Assembly (NCBI RefSeq): GCF_900115695.1
Contig: NZ_FOXK01000004.1
Span: 372,001-436,000, forward strand
Reading direction: 5' to 3'
Length of the DNA stretch: 64,000 bases
DNA from: Ectopseudomonas toyotomiensis
Lineage (GTDB): Bacteria; Pseudomonadota; Gammaproteobacteria; Pseudomonadales; Pseudomonadaceae
This document shows positions 46,634 through 58,369 of this stretch, piece after piece. The position numbers were made by a program, and so were the translations under genes. How positions within the stretch are numbered: the stretch's first letter is position 1; each line of letters begins with the position of its first letter. The notes under the pieces are model-generated. The model worked only from the letters and a program-made list of their open reading frames with translations, searched no databases and was not told the DNA's origin.

Positions 46634-47755
46634 TCATTCGACGTGAGCCTGGGTCAGCCTCACCTGCGGCGTACGCCGCCAGAGGTTGACCAACTGCACC
46701 ACCGCCAGAATCGCCAGCACCAGCATGCTCGCCAGCACCGGCAGCATCGCCAGCACCACCGGATAACCGACCACGGTACTGACATTGCCCCAGCCGAACT
46801 GCACCTGATTCCAGGCACCCAAGGCCGAGAGCAGGCTCGCTCCTGCCACGAGAATCCAGCTCAGTGAATCCACCAATCGCTGCGCCAGCAGCGGGAAGCG
46901 GTCGCGAATCATGCGGAAGGTCATCAGCTCGCCGCGGCGCATACCAGAGGCCACACCGACGAAGACCAGCCAGACGAACGCCAGCCGTGAAAGCTCCTCG
47001 GCACCCGGCCAGCCGGTGCCGAAGGCGTAGCGCAGCACCACATTGGTAAACACCGCCACCACCATGAAGGCCATCAGAACCGCCATCAGCCCATCGGTCA
47101 GGCGATCGAACATGCGCGCGATGCGGCCTTCGTAGATCGGCTCGGCGCCTAGCTGAGCCGCCTGGTTAGCGCTATCAATTTCGCTATCGAGCATATCCTG
47201 AGCCTGGCTCGACACGGCCTCCACCGCTTCGCGACGTACCCAAGCCTGAATGTCGGCCACCAACGCTTGCCGCGACTGCTGCGCATCGACGACTCGTACG
47301 TATGGTTCGCCTGCCGGGCTTTCGAGGGTGGCGAACTGGCTGTCGACCAGCGAAGTCGGCATGAAATGTCCGGGCCGAGCGCCGACACGTTGCACCGCGG
47401 TGGCGTGGTCGATATCCAGGTGCACGAACTGCAACCCCGGAACCGACTGACGCAGGCGCTCGCGGTAAGCGCGCTTGAGCGCCGAGCAAGCCAGTACGAA
47501 ACATTCACCCGCGGCCTGCGCGGCCAGCATCTGCTCGCACAGCGCATCCAGCCAGTGGCGACGGTCTTCGTCACTCAGTGGGATGCCCGCGCGCATGCGC
47601 GCTACGTTTTCGGGAGGATGGAAATGATCGGCTTCGATATGGCGCCAACCGAGTGCGGTGGCGACCGCCTGGCTGATCTCGCTCTTGCCGGAGCCACTGA
47701 CCCCCATGACCACCAGGGTGGTACGGGCAGGCAATGCGCAAGGCTGCTGTTGCAT
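46634..47755 (-). CDS. gluconokinase fused to TRAP small subunit DctQ
   Basis: This single open frame encodes 373 residues in two parts. Residues about 10-175 are a thermoresistant gluconokinase (GntK): P-loop GVSGSGKS at 18-25, then EADHFHP and LACSALKRAYR. After a polar, acidic linker (about 178-212), residues about 213-362 are a TRAP DctQ subunit with four membrane helices and the GAEELSRLAFVWLVFVG signature near 251-267. The kinase would thus be tethered on the cytoplasmic face of the transporter and could phosphorylate gluconate as it enters. No stop or frameshift lies between the halves. The ATG at 47755 has GGAG 5 nt upstream. Confidence 0.93.
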   Translation of the reverse strand: MQQQPCALPARTTLVVMGVSGSGKSEISQAVATALGWRHIEADHFHPPENVARMRAGIPLSDEDRRHWLDALCEQMLAAQAAGECFVLACSALKRAYRERLRQSVPGLQFVHLDIDHATAVQRVGARPGHFMPTSLVDSQFATLESPAGEPYVRVVDAQQSRQALVADIQAWVRREAVEAVSSQAQDMLDSEIDSANQAAQLGAEPIYEGRIARMFDRLTDGLMAVLMAFMVVAVFTNVVLRYAFGTGWPGAEELSRLAFVWLVFVGVASGMRRGELMTFRMIRDRFPLLAQRLVDSLSWILVAGASLLSALGAWNQVQFGWGNVSTVVGYPVVLAMLPVLASMLVLAILAVVQLVNLWRRTPQVRLTQAHVE

Positions 47756-47805
47756 GGGAACTCCATGGGCACCATCGAGGTGGCACCGCTCATTGTTTGA
47801 TCCGG

Positions 47806-47834
47806 ATGTTAGCGCTATCCAAATCATCCGACAA
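47806..47834 (-). promoter_or_regulatory. candidate promoter with overlapping LacI-type operator for the gluconate locus
   Basis: On the minus strand TTGTCG (47829-47834) is spaced 17 nt from TAACAT (47806-47811). The sequence TGTTAGCGCTA over the -10 is half-palindromic with a TAGCGCTA core, resembling GntR/LacI operators of the TGTTA-CG-TAACA type. The regulator gene is in the same locus. Confidence 0.5.
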
Positions 47835-47951
47835 CCCTCTTTCGGCAACATTTCGTAGAGCATTTCCGCTAATGGCTATCACCCAGCTCTGGTCCGCTGC
47901 TGACTGACACGTTCAATATCGCCTACCTGCCCCGAGGGAGACATTTCGCTT

Positions 47952-50036
47952 ATGTACCGGCTGAGCCCCCGCTTCTGGCTGCCCACACTGTTCCTGCCAC
48001 TGGCTGCACAGGCCGAAAACTCCACCTACCAGGCCGACCCACTGGTGGTCACCGGCAGCCGGTATCAGGCCAGCGGCTGGCAACTGCCCTTCTCGGTCAA
48101 CCGCATCGATGCCGAACAAGCCACTCTGGGCAAACCCGGCGTCAACCTCTCCGAAGCACTCGGCAGCGTCCCGGGACTGGTGGTGCAGAATCGGCAAAAT
48201 TATGCGCAGGACCTGCAAATATCCTCACGCGGCTTCGGCGCCCGCTCGGCCTTTGGCATTCGTGGCATCAAGCTGCTGGCTGATGGTGTGCCGCTGTCCA
48301 ATCCGGACGGCCAGGGCCAGGCGGCGACCTTCGACCTCGACTCCCTGGAGCGCATCGAGGTCCTGCGTGGGCCATTCGCCAGCGTCTACGGCAGCAACTC
48401 CGGCGGTGTCATCCAGCTGTTCTCGCGCGATGGCGAAGGTGCCCCCAAGGTCGCGCTGGACACCTCCCAGGCCACTTACGGCACCAGCCGTACCCGTGTC
48501 TCGGCCGAAGGCGGCAACGACAGAGCCGGTTTCATCATCAACCGCTCGCATTTCGAGACAGACGGTTACCGCGACCACAGCGGCGCCATCCTCGACAAGA
48601 CCTTCGCCAAACTGACCCTGTACCCGGATGACCTCAGCAAGCTCAGCCTCAGCTTCAGTGAACTGGATCAGAACGGCACACAAGACCCGCAGGGTCTGAG
48701 CTGGGATCAGGTACAGGCTGATCGGCGATCTGCCGCGCCCAGCGCACTGCAGTTCGATACGCGCAAGACCGTCGATCATCGCCAGTTCGCCCTCAACTAC
48801 GAGCGTAGCTTCGCCGCCGGCACCTGGCAGAGCACGGTCTACAGCGGCACGCGGCGGGTGATCCAGTACCAGTCGATCCCTGTGGCCGCGCAGACACCGG
48901 CCTCTCAGTCCGGTGGCGTGATCGATTTCGAACGCCGCTTCCACGGCATCGGCAACCGCTGGATTCACTCCTTCGACCTCGGCAGCAGCCTGCTGACTGT
49001 CACCACCGGCCTGGACTACGACTATTCGCGCGATGACCGTCAGGGCTACGAGAACTTCATCGGCACCACCCTGGGCGTGAAAGGTAATCTGCGCCGCGAC
49101 GAGCGCAACGAGGTCACCAGCCTGTCGCCCTACGTCCAGGCAGCCTGGCAACTGGGCAAACTCGACCTGCAGGCTGGTCTGCGCCACAGCCAGGTGGAGT
49201 TCGACGTGGATGACCGCTTTCTGAGCAATGGCGACGACAGCGGCTCGGTCACCTACCGTGAGCTCACGCCCACTCTTGGCGCCAGTTACGCCCTGCTACC
49301 AGATCTGAATATCTATGCCAGCTGGGGCAAGGGGCTGGAGACGCCGACGCTGAACGAGCTGTCCTATTCCGGTCCCGACAACAGCTTCGGCTTCGAGCTG
49401 AAACCGGCCACCAGCGAGCAAATTGAAATCGGTCTCAAGGCCCGCCTCGCACAAGCGACCAGCCTGCAACTGGCGCTGTTCCAGATCGACACCGACGACG
49501 AGCTGGTGGTGGCGTCGGCCAGCGGCGGCCGCTCACGCTTCCAGAACGCCGCACAGACTCGCCGCAGGGGCCTCGAGCTGGCACTGGAAAGCCGCTTGAG
49601 CGACACCCTGCGCGCCAACCTCGCCTACACCGAGATCGATGCCACCTACAGCAAGGATTTCACCAGCAACGGCCGCCTGATCGAAGAAGGTAACCACCTG
49701 CCCGGCATTCCCGCACGCACGCTGTATGGCGAACTGGCCTGGCAACCGGTCGAAGGCTTCAGCACCGCCGTCGAAGGCCTGTACCGCAGCAAGCTCTATG
49801 TCGAGGACAGCAATACCGCCAAGACGGCGCCCAGCCATGCGCTGTTCAACTGGCAGGCGCGCTTCGAGCAGAAGGCCGGCGCATTGACCTTCAACCAGGT
49901 GCTGCGCATCGACAACCTGCTGGATCGCGAGTACATCGGATCGGTGATAGTCGGTGACGGCAACGGCCGCTACTACGAACCCGGCCCGGAGCGCGCCTGG
50001 TATGTTGGCGCGGGCGTGCAGTATCAGTTCGATTAA
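47952..50036 (+). CDS. TonB-dependent outer-membrane receptor
   Basis: The 694-residue precursor has a signal peptide (about 1-21, ending AQA) and a plug domain with ADPLVVTGSRY as TonB-box-like region. RIEVLRGPFASVYGSNSGGV follows, then a 22-strand-type barrel ending in alternating hydrophobic strands (VGAGVQYQF). The terminal residue is Asp after Phe, slightly unusual. Substrate is unknown: the family includes siderophore, heme, metal and sugar receptors. Its 196-nt divergent gap to the gluconokinase fusion holds that gene's promoter, so co-regulation is possible but unproven. Confidence 0.92.
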   Translation: MYRLSPRFWLPTLFLPLAAQAENSTYQADPLVVTGSRYQASGWQLPFSVNRIDAEQATLGKPGVNLSEALGSVPGLVVQNRQNYAQDLQISSRGFGARSAFGIRGIKLLADGVPLSNPDGQGQAATFDLDSLERIEVLRGPFASVYGSNSGGVIQLFSRDGEGAPKVALDTSQATYGTSRTRVSAEGGNDRAGFIINRSHFETDGYRDHSGAILDKTFAKLTLYPDDLSKLSLSFSELDQNGTQDPQGLSWDQVQADRRSAAPSALQFDTRKTVDHRQFALNYERSFAAGTWQSTVYSGTRRVIQYQSIPVAAQTPASQSGGVIDFERRFHGIGNRWIHSFDLGSSLLTVTTGLDYDYSRDDRQGYENFIGTTLGVKGNLRRDERNEVTSLSPYVQAAWQLGKLDLQAGLRHSQVEFDVDDRFLSNGDDSGSVTYRELTPTLGASYALLPDLNIYASWGKGLETPTLNELSYSGPDNSFGFELKPATSEQIEIGLKARLAQATSLQLALFQIDTDDELVVASASGGRSRFQNAAQTRRRGLELALESRLSDTLRANLAYTEIDATYSKDFTSNGRLIEEGNHLPGIPARTLYGELAWQPVEGFSTAVEGLYRSKLYVEDSNTAKTAPSHALFNWQARFEQKAGALTFNQVLRIDNLLDREYIGSVIVGDGNGRYYEPGPERAWYVGAGVQYQFD

Positions 50037-50145
50037 GGCTCGCGGCGCATGTGCGCATCCAATGTCCGGCCTGAGGCCCCCTGCCCCGCTCGTGGGATAA
50101 GGCGCCAGAGGATACGTATCGCCAGATACGCACGCGCTCAAAAAC

Positions 50146-50172
50146 AAAAAGGCCACCCGAAGGTGGCCTTTT
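50146..50172 (-). terminator. intrinsic terminator of the suc operon
   Basis: Stem GGCCACC/GGTGGCC with a CGAA loop (TTCG on the transcript) is followed on the minus strand by TTTTTGTTTT, 21 nt after sucD. Confidence 0.92.
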
Positions 50173-50192
50173 CGCGAGCAGTCAGCGAAGGC

Positions 50193-51080
50193 TTAGGCCT
50201 TCTTGACTTCCCAACCGGTCAGCTCGGCCAGGGCCTTACCGATGTCAGCCAGGGAACGCACGGTTTTCACGCCAGCGTCCTGCAGTGCAGCGAATTTCTC
50301 GTCTGCAGTGCCCTTGCCGCCGGAAATGATGGCGCCAGCATGGCCCATGCGCTTGCCGGGAGGAGCGGTCACACCAGCGATGTAGGAAACTACAGGCTTG
50401 GTGACGTTGGCCTTGATGTAGGCAGCCGCTTCTTCTTCAGCCGAACCGCCGATCTCACCGATCATGACGATCGCTTCGGTCTTCGGATCTTCCTGGAACA
50501 GTTTCAGGATATCGATGAAGTTGGAGCCCGGGATGGGGTCGCCGCCGATGCCCACGCAGGTGGACTGGCCGAAGCCGGCGTCGGTGGTCTGCTTGACGGC
50601 TTCATAGGTCAGGGTGCCGGAACGCGACACGATGCCTACCTTGCCTGGCAGGTGGATGTGACCCGGCATGATGCCGATCTTGCACTCGCCGGGAGTGATC
50701 ACGCCCGGGCAGTTCGGGCCGATCAGGCGAACGCCCAGCTCGTCGCAGATGACCTTGGCATCCAGCATGTCCAGGGTAGGAATGCCTTCAGTGATGCAGA
50801 CGATCAGCTTGATGCCACCGAATGCAGCTTCCAAAATCGAGTCTTTGCAGAACGGAGCCGGAACGTAGATGACCGAAGCGTCAGCGCCAGTGGCTTCGAC
50901 AGCTTCTTTGACAGTGTTGAACACTGGCAGGCCCAGGTGGGTAGTGCCACCTTTACCCGGAGTCACGCCGCCAACCATCTTGGTGCCGTAGGCGATGGCT
51001 TGTTCGGAGTGGAAAGTACCCTGCGAGCCGGTGAAGCCCTGGCAGATGACTTTGGTGTCTTTATTGATCAGGACGCTCAT
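50193..51080 (-). CDS. sucD: succinyl-CoA ligase alpha subunit
   Basis: SucD binds CoA and carries the phosphohistidine (His247 in [12 protein letters not shown]) that transfers phosphate between succinyl-phosphate and the nucleotide site on SucC. The 295-residue protein starts with the CoA-binding Rossmann domain ([13 protein letters not shown]). Its start shares 1 nt with the sucC stop (TAATG). It is the last gene of the 2-oxoglutarate/succinate run and is followed by a strong terminator. Confidence 0.98.
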   Translation of the reverse strand: MSVLINKDTKVICQGFTGSQGTFHSEQAIAYGTKMVGGVTPGKGGTTHLGLPVFNTVKEAVEATGADASVIYVPAPFCKDSILEAAFGGIKLIVCITEGIPTLDMLDAKVICDELGVRLIGPNCPGVITPGECKIGIMPGHIHLPGKVGIVSRSGTLTYEAVKQTTDAGFGQSTCVGIGGDPIPGSNFIDILKLFQEDPKTEAIVMIGEIGGSAEEEAAAYIKANVTKPVVSYIAGVTAPPGKRMGHAGAIISGGKGTADEKFAALQDAGVKTVRSLADIGKALAELTGWEVKKA

Positions 51081-52246
51081 TACTTGCCCTCCGCAGCTTT
51101 GACGACTTGCTGAGCAGCGTCGGTCAGGCTGGTTGCCGCGATGATGTTCAGGCCGCTTTCAGCCAGGACCTTGGCGCCCAGCTCAGCGTTGTTACCTTCC
51201 AGGCGGACGACCACCGGGATTTTCACGCCGACTTCTTTCACGGCGCCGATGATGCCTTCGGCAATCATGTCGCAACGAACGATGCCGCCGAAGATGTTCA
51301 CCAGAACGGCAGCGACGTTGCTGTCGGACAGGATGATCTTGAACGCTTCGGTCACGCGCTCTTTGGTTGCGCCGCCACCTACGTCGAGGAAGTTGGCTGG
51401 CTTGCCGCCGTGCAGGTTGACGATGTCCATGGTACCCATGGCCAGACCGGCACCGTTGACCATGCAGCCGATGTTGCCTTCCAAGGCCACGTAGTTCAGC
51501 TCGAAGCTGGCAGCGTGGGCTTCACGAGGATCGTCTTGCGACGGGTCGTGGAAGGTCTTCAGCTTCGGCTGACGGTACATGGCGTTAGCGTCGATGTTGA
51601 TCTTCGCATCCAGGCAGTGCAGGTCGCCGTCAGCCTTGATGACCAGCGGGTTGACTTCCAGCAGAGCCAGATCGTGATCTTTGAACAGCTTGGCCAGACC
51701 TACGAAGATCTTGGCGAACTGAGCGACCTGCTTGCCTTCCAGACCCAGCTGGAAAGCCAGCTCACGACCCTGGTACGGCTGAGCGCCAACCAGCGGATCA
51801 ATGGTGGCCTTGAGGATCTTCTCAGGGGTTTCGTGGGCCACTTTCTCGATGTCCACGCCACCTTCGGTGGAAGCCATGAACACGATGCGACGGCTGGAGC
51901 GGTCCACTACAGCGCCCAGGTACAGTTCCTTGGCGATGTCGGTGCAGGATTCGACCAGGATTTTGCTGACCGGCTGACCATTGGCGTCAGTCTGGTAAGT
52001 CACCAGACGCTTGCCCAGCCAGTTGGCGGCGAAGGCCTTGGCGTCTTCTTTGCTCTTGACCAGCTTTACGCCACCGGCTTTACCGCGGCCACCAGCGTGG
52101 ACCTGAGCCTTGACGACCCACTCGCTGCCGCCGATTTTTTCGCAGGCTTCTGCGGCTTCTTCCGGGGTGTCTACCGCGAAGCCCTTGGATACAGGCAGGC
52201 CGTATTCAGCGAACAGCTGCTTACCCTGATACTCGTGAAGATTCAT
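51080..52246 (-). CDS. sucC: succinyl-CoA ligase beta subunit
   Basis: SucC is the ATP-grasp subunit of succinyl-CoA synthetase and makes ATP or GTP from succinyl-CoA. The 388-residue protein begins [19 protein letters not shown] and shows [17 protein letters not shown] in the ATP-binding region. The C-terminal ligase segment includes [11 protein letters not shown]. It is coupled to sucD and lies 244 nt downstream of lpdG, a gap that is unusually long for this cluster. Confidence 0.98.
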   Translation of the reverse strand: MNLHEYQGKQLFAEYGLPVSKGFAVDTPEEAAEACEKIGGSEWVVKAQVHAGGRGKAGGVKLVKSKEDAKAFAANWLGKRLVTYQTDANGQPVSKILVESCTDIAKELYLGAVVDRSSRRIVFMASTEGGVDIEKVAHETPEKILKATIDPLVGAQPYQGRELAFQLGLEGKQVAQFAKIFVGLAKLFKDHDLALLEVNPLVIKADGDLHCLDAKINIDANAMYRQPKLKTFHDPSQDDPREAHAASFELNYVALEGNIGCMVNGAGLAMGTMDIVNLHGGKPANFLDVGGGATKERVTEAFKIILSDSNVAAVLVNIFGGIVRCDMIAEGIIGAVKEVGVKIPVVVRLEGNNAELGAKVLAESGLNIIAATSLTDAAQQVVKAAEGK

Positions 52247-52490
52247 GCTTGTCTACCGTCTTCGTTTAGGTATTGCGCATTCGGCGCTGCACTTGTGATA
52301 CCGCGCCACCTGTGACTGCCGAAGCAGTCCGCCAGGCCTTCCGCCGCGAGTCAAACTCGACGCGGGCCACCCGACGTGGTTCTGCTTGCAAACACCACCG
52401 TAGCGATGAGGCGATTACACGACGCCCCGCCTACCACGGCGGCTTACAACAACTACTGCAGTGGCCGGACATTACCGGCCACTTGCACAC
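52247..52490 (-). other. 244-nt gap between lpdG and sucC
   Basis: No gene is seen. A hairpin GTGGCCGG-ACATTA-CCGGCCAC (52461-52482) begins 9 nt past the lpdG stop, without a T run. The rest has no clear promoter match. It may hold processing or attenuation signals that set sucCD levels. Confidence 0.5.
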
Positions 52491-53993
<1,503 letters not shown>

Positions 53994-55223
53994 TTAGATT
54001 TCCAGCAGCAGGCGAGCCGGGTCTTCAAGCAAGTTCTTGATGGTCACCAGGAAGGTCACGGCTTCCTTACCATCGATCAGGCGGTGGTCGTAAGACAGCG
54101 CCAGGTACATCATCGGACGGATCACCACCTGACCATTGATTGCCATCGGACGCTGGATGATGTTGTGCATACCCAGGATGGCAGCCTGCGGCGGGTTGAC
54201 GATCGGCGTCGACATCATCGAACCGAAGGTACCACCGTTGGTGATGGTGAAGGTGCCGCCGGTCATTTCTTCGATCGACAGCTTGCCGTCTTTGGCTTTC
54301 TTGCCGAAGGTGGCGATGCCGCTCTCGATTTCAGCCAGGCTCATCTGCTCGGCATTACGCAGTACCGGAACCACCAGACCGCGGTCGCTGGACACGGCAA
54401 CGCCGATGTCGGCGTAGCCGTGGTAAACGATGTCGTTGCCGTCGATCGAGGCGTTGACTGCCGGAAAGCGCTTCAGGGCTTCGGTGGCGGCCTTGACGAA
54501 GAACGACATGAAGCCCAGGCGCACGCCATTGTGGGACTTCTCGAACAGGTCCTTGTACTTCGAACGCAGGGCCATGACTTCCGTCATGTCGACTTCGTTG
54601 AAGGTGGTCAGCATGGCCATGGAGGACTGGGCCTCGACCAGACGCTCGGCGATCTTGGCGCGCAGGCGAGTCATCGGCACACGCTTCTCGGTGCGATCAC
54701 CAGTGGCGACGACAGCAGCGGCAGCAGCCGGAGCAGCAGCCGGTTTGGCAGCGGCAGCCGGAGCGTTCTTCTTCGCTTCGACGGCAGCGACCACGTCTTC
54801 CTTGGTCACACGGCCACCTTTACCGGTGCCGGCGATGCTGTTCGGGTCGATGCCGTTCTCTTCGGCCAGCTTGCGCGCGGCCGGCGAGAGGATGGCGTCG
54901 TCGCCAGCAGCGGCAGCCGGGGCAGCAGCCTGAGCCGGAGCGGCGGCAGCGGCCGGAGCGGCAGCCGGAGCAGCGGCGGCAGCGCCACCTTCGGTCAGCT
55001 TGCCCAGCAGCTCGTTGGAGAGAACGGTGTCGCCTTCGTTCTTGATGATTTCAGCCAGAACACCATCGGCCTCGGCCAGTACTTCGATCACGACCTTGTC
55101 GGTTTCGATGTCGACGATCAGCTCATCGCGCTTGACCGCTTCGCCCGGCTTCTTGTGCCAGGTGGCCACGGTGCCGTCGGCAACCGATTCCGGGAAGGTT
55201 GGGGCTTTGATCTCGATAGCCAT
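53994..55223 (-). CDS. sucB: dihydrolipoyl succinyltransferase (E2) of 2-oxoglutarate dehydrogenase
   Basis: SucB passes the succinyl group to CoA. The 409-residue protein has a lipoyl domain (lipoylated Lys43 in [10 protein letters not shown]) and an Ala/Pro-rich flexible linker (about 75-118). An E3-binding domain follows ([19 protein letters not shown]), then the catalytic domain ending YDHRLIDG with the active His. The ATG at 55223 ([10 protein letters not shown]) has AAGGA 10 nt upstream; an earlier in-frame ATG is not supported. The gap from sucA is 65 nt. Confidence 0.98.
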   Translation of the reverse strand: MAIEIKAPTFPESVADGTVATWHKKPGEAVKRDELIVDIETDKVVIEVLAEADGVLAEIIKNEGDTVLSNELLGKLTEGGAAAAAPAAAPAAAAAPAQAAAPAAAAGDDAILSPAARKLAEENGIDPNSIAGTGKGGRVTKEDVVAAVEAKKNAPAAAAKPAAAPAAAAAVVATGDRTEKRVPMTRLRAKIAERLVEAQSSMAMLTTFNEVDMTEVMALRSKYKDLFEKSHNGVRLGFMSFFVKAATEALKRFPAVNASIDGNDIVYHGYADIGVAVSSDRGLVVPVLRNAEQMSLAEIESGIATFGKKAKDGKLSIEEMTGGTFTITNGGTFGSMMSTPIVNPPQAAILGMHNIIQRPMAINGQVVIRPMMYLALSYDHRLIDGKEAVTFLVTIKNLLEDPARLLLEI

Positions 55224-55288
55224 TGTATGCGTTTCCTTAAATTCGGTTTTACCGCCAGATGGCACCTGCCACCTAGCGGATGAAGGCG

Positions 55289-58120
55289 TTAAACAGTAAA
55301 GGCGTCCTGCAGCAGTTTTTCCTGCTGCTCGGCGTGCATCGACGCATAGCCGCAGGCTGGCGCTGCCGACGCATCACGACCGGCGTACTCCAGGAACAGC
55401 GACTTCTTGTGCGCGGTAGCGACGCGACGCATGTGGTGCTGGCTGCAGTACCAAGCGCCTTGGTTCATCGGTTCTTCCTGACACCAGACGATGTGCTTGA
55501 GGTTCTTGTACGGCGCTAGCGCCTCGGCCAGGTCGTCTTCCGGGAACGGATAGAGCTGCTCGATACGAATGATGGCGATGTCTTCGCGACCCTCGGCACG
55601 ACGTTTTTCCAGCAGGTCGTAGTAGACCTTGCCGCTGCACAGCACCAGGCGCTCGACCTTTTTCGGGTCCAGCGAATCGATCTCGCCGATTACGGTCTGG
55701 AAGGAGCCTTCGGCCAGATCTTCCAGGGTCGAGATGGCCAATTTGTGACGCAGCAGCGACTTGGGCGTCAGCACCACCAGCGGCTTGCGCAGCGGACGAA
55801 TCACCTGGCGACGCAGCATGTGATAGACCTGCGCCGGGGTGGTCGGCACGCACACCTGCATGTTGTGCTCGGCACAGAGTTGCAGATAACGCTCCAGACG
55901 CGCCGAGCTGTGCTCAGGCCCCTGCCCTTCATAGCCGTGCGGCAGCAGAACGGTCAGACCGCAGAGACGGCCCCACTTGGTCTCGCCGCTGGAAATGAAC
56001 TGGTCGAATACCACCTGGGCACCGTTGGCGAAATCACCAAACTGGGCTTCCCAGATCACCAGCGCGTTCGGCGTGGTGGTGGCATAGCCGTATTCGAACG
56101 CCAGTACCGCTTCCTCGGAGAGGTAGGAGTCGTAAAGTTCGAACTTCGGCTGACCGTCGTACAGGTTCTTCAGCGGAACGTAGGTCGAGGCATCCTTCTG
56201 GTTGTGCAGCACCGCGTGACGGTGCGAGAAGGTGCCACGGCCGATGTCCTGACCGGTCATGCGGATCGGATGACCTTCGACCAGCAGAGTGGCGTAAGCC
56301 ATGGTCTCGGCGAAGCCCCAGTTGATCGGCAAGCCGCCCGCGCCCATCTTCTGACGGTCTTCGAGGATCTTCGCGACCTGACGCTGAACCAGGAAGCCCT
56401 CAGGGATCTCCAGCAGCTTGGAAGACAGATCCTGCAGGGTCTTCAGATCGAAACGGGTGTCGTGACGCGCGGTCCAGGCATGGCCCAGGTAAGGACGCCA
56501 GTCGACGAACAGCTCCTTGTTGGGCTCCTTGACCAGGCTCTTGACCACGTGCTGACCGTTGTCCAGCGCAGTACGGTACTCGTCGATCTTGGCCTGCACG
56601 TCGTCGCTGCTCTGCACGCCGGCTGCAATCAGAGCGTCGGCGTACAGCTCACGGGTGGTGCGCTGCTTGGCGATCTGCTGGTACATCAGCGGCTGAGTAC
56701 CGTTCGGCTCGTCGGCCTCGTTGTGACCACGACGGCGGTAGCAGACCAGGTCGATGACCACGTCACGCTTGTACTGCATGCGGTAATCGACAGCCAACTG
56801 AGTGACGAACAGCACGGCTTCCGGATCGTCGCCGTTCACATGGAAGATCGGCGCCTGGATCATCTTCGCCACGTCGGTCGCGTACTCGGTGGAGCGCGCA
56901 TCCAGCGGGTTGCTGATGGTGAAGCCGACCTGGTTGTTGATCACGATGTGGATGGTGCCGCCAGTCTTGTAGCCGCGGGTCTGCGACATCTGGAAGGTTT
57001 CCATGACCACGCCCTGACCGGCGAAAGCCGCGTCACCGTGGATGGAAATCGGCAGTACCTTGTCGCCAGTGGCGTCACTACGACGATCTTGACGAGCACG
57101 CACCGAGCCCTCGACCACCGGCGAAACGATTTCCAGGTGCGAGGGGTTGAACGCCAGCGCCAGGTGCACTTCGCCACCGGCAGTCATGACGTTGGAGGAA
57201 AAGCCCTGGTGGTACTTCACGTCACCGGACGACAGACCTTCGGTCTTCTTGCCTTCGAACTCGTCGAACAGGTCGCGCGGGTTCTTGCCGAAGGTATTGA
57301 CCAGCACGTTCAGACGGCCGCGGTGGGCCATGCCGATGACCACTTCCTTGGTGCCGTAGGAGCCGGAGCGCTGGATGATTTCGTCCAGCAGCGGGATCAG
57401 GCTCTCGCCACCCTCCAGGCCGAAACGCTTGGTGCCCGGGTATTTGGTACCCAGGTACTTTTCCAGGCCTTCGGCAGCGGTGACGCGCTCGAGCACATGC
57501 GCCTGCACCTCGGCAGAAAACTGCGGACGACCGCGCACGCTTTCCAGGCGCTGGGCGAACCAGTTGCGCTGGCCGGAATCGACAATGTGGGTGAACTCGG
57601 CACCGATGGTGCGACAATATGTCTGCTGCAGCGCATCACGGATTTCGCGTAGCGTTGCCTCTTCCTTGCCGATATACAGCTCGCCAGTGCGGAATGTGGT
57701 GTCCAGATCCGCGTCGGTCAGGCCATAGTGATTGATCGACAGGTCAGATGGCGCAGTGCGCACCCACAGACCCAGAGGGTCGAGCTGGGCGGCCTGATGG
57801 CCACGCATGCGGTAGGCCTGGATCAAGCGCAGCACTTCCACCTGCTTCTTTTCGTGCTCGCTGCTGACGGCCCCGGCGGAAACCGGCTGGGCACGACGCG
57901 AATTCTTGGCGAGCAGGACGAAATGATCGCGAATGGTCGAATGCGATACGTCCGTTGCAGCGCTGCCGTCGGTCGGCAACTTCTGGAAGTAAGTGCGCCA
58001 CTCTTCTGGCACAGCGTTGGGATCGTGCAGGTAGAGCTCGTAGAGCTCTTCCACGTAGGCAGCGTTGCCACCGGATAGGTGGGCACTGTCCCACATGCGC
58101 TGCATCACGCTTTCTTGCAT
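55289..58120 (-). CDS. sucA: 2-oxoglutarate dehydrogenase E1 component
   Basis: SucA is the thiamine-diphosphate-dependent E1 that decarboxylates 2-oxoglutarate. The 943-residue protein starts with the typical SucA N-terminal segment ([20 protein letters not shown]). It contains [13 protein letters not shown], the ThDP motif near [12 protein letters not shown], and the C-terminal ICAxx-type [10 protein letters not shown]. Length is close to the E. coli enzyme (933). A GAGGG ribosome site precedes the ATG. The long gap to sdhB (249 nt) contains two hairpins. Confidence 0.98.
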   Translation of the reverse strand: MQESVMQRMWDSAHLSGGNAAYVEELYELYLHDPNAVPEEWRTYFQKLPTDGSAATDVSHSTIRDHFVLLAKNSRRAQPVSAGAVSSEHEKKQVEVLRLIQAYRMRGHQAAQLDPLGLWVRTAPSDLSINHYGLTDADLDTTFRTGELYIGKEEATLREIRDALQQTYCRTIGAEFTHIVDSGQRNWFAQRLESVRGRPQFSAEVQAHVLERVTAAEGLEKYLGTKYPGTKRFGLEGGESLIPLLDEIIQRSGSYGTKEVVIGMAHRGRLNVLVNTFGKNPRDLFDEFEGKKTEGLSSGDVKYHQGFSSNVMTAGGEVHLALAFNPSHLEIVSPVVEGSVRARQDRRSDATGDKVLPISIHGDAAFAGQGVVMETFQMSQTRGYKTGGTIHIVINNQVGFTISNPLDARSTEYATDVAKMIQAPIFHVNGDDPEAVLFVTQLAVDYRMQYKRDVVIDLVCYRRRGHNEADEPNGTQPLMYQQIAKQRTTRELYADALIAAGVQSSDDVQAKIDEYRTALDNGQHVVKSLVKEPNKELFVDWRPYLGHAWTARHDTRFDLKTLQDLSSKLLEIPEGFLVQRQVAKILEDRQKMGAGGLPINWGFAETMAYATLLVEGHPIRMTGQDIGRGTFSHRHAVLHNQKDASTYVPLKNLYDGQPKFELYDSYLSEEAVLAFEYGYATTTPNALVIWEAQFGDFANGAQVVFDQFISSGETKWGRLCGLTVLLPHGYEGQGPEHSSARLERYLQLCAEHNMQVCVPTTPAQVYHMLRRQVIRPLRKPLVVLTPKSLLRHKLAISTLEDLAEGSFQTVIGEIDSLDPKKVERLVLCSGKVYYDLLEKRRAEGREDIAIIRIEQLYPFPEDDLAEALAPYKNLKHIVWCQEEPMNQGAWYCSQHHMRRVATAHKKSLFLEYAGRDASAAPACGYASMHAEQQEKLLQDAFTV

Positions 58121-58278
58121 GCTTGGTCACCCTCGGTAAGGGGACACCACCGGCGTGAATACCGCATGGTCCTGATCAAAGTCATGATGCTGCGACTCGG
58201 ATAAAGCCACTTGGGTTCCCGCAGATAGTCCGGGTACCAGCCCGGATGCCCCTGCTGGTCGTCATATTTTTCGAGTAT

Positions 58279-58341
58279 GAGCCGCGGCTTTGTGGGCTGC
58301 GGCTCTGGCTTTACTGCGAGGCCGGCCTGAGCCGGACTCGC
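58279..58341 (-). other. two adjacent hairpins between sdhB and sucA
   Basis: GAGCCGC/GCGGCTC (58279-58305) and GCGAGGCCGGC-CTGA-GCCGGACTCGC (58316-58341, one mismatch) lie 29 nt after sdhB. Neither is followed by a clear T tract, so partial termination or mRNA processing is more likely than full termination. Confidence 0.55.
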
Positions 58342-58369
58342 AGGTGTTACAGGTATAGCAACTTGCGAA

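Noticed and set aside
46634..47755. Possibility that the GntK-DctQ fusion is a frameshift or assembly artefact
   Set aside because: The frame is continuous, the linker is hydrophilic and ordinary, and both halves are complete with intact motifs, so a real fusion is the simpler reading.
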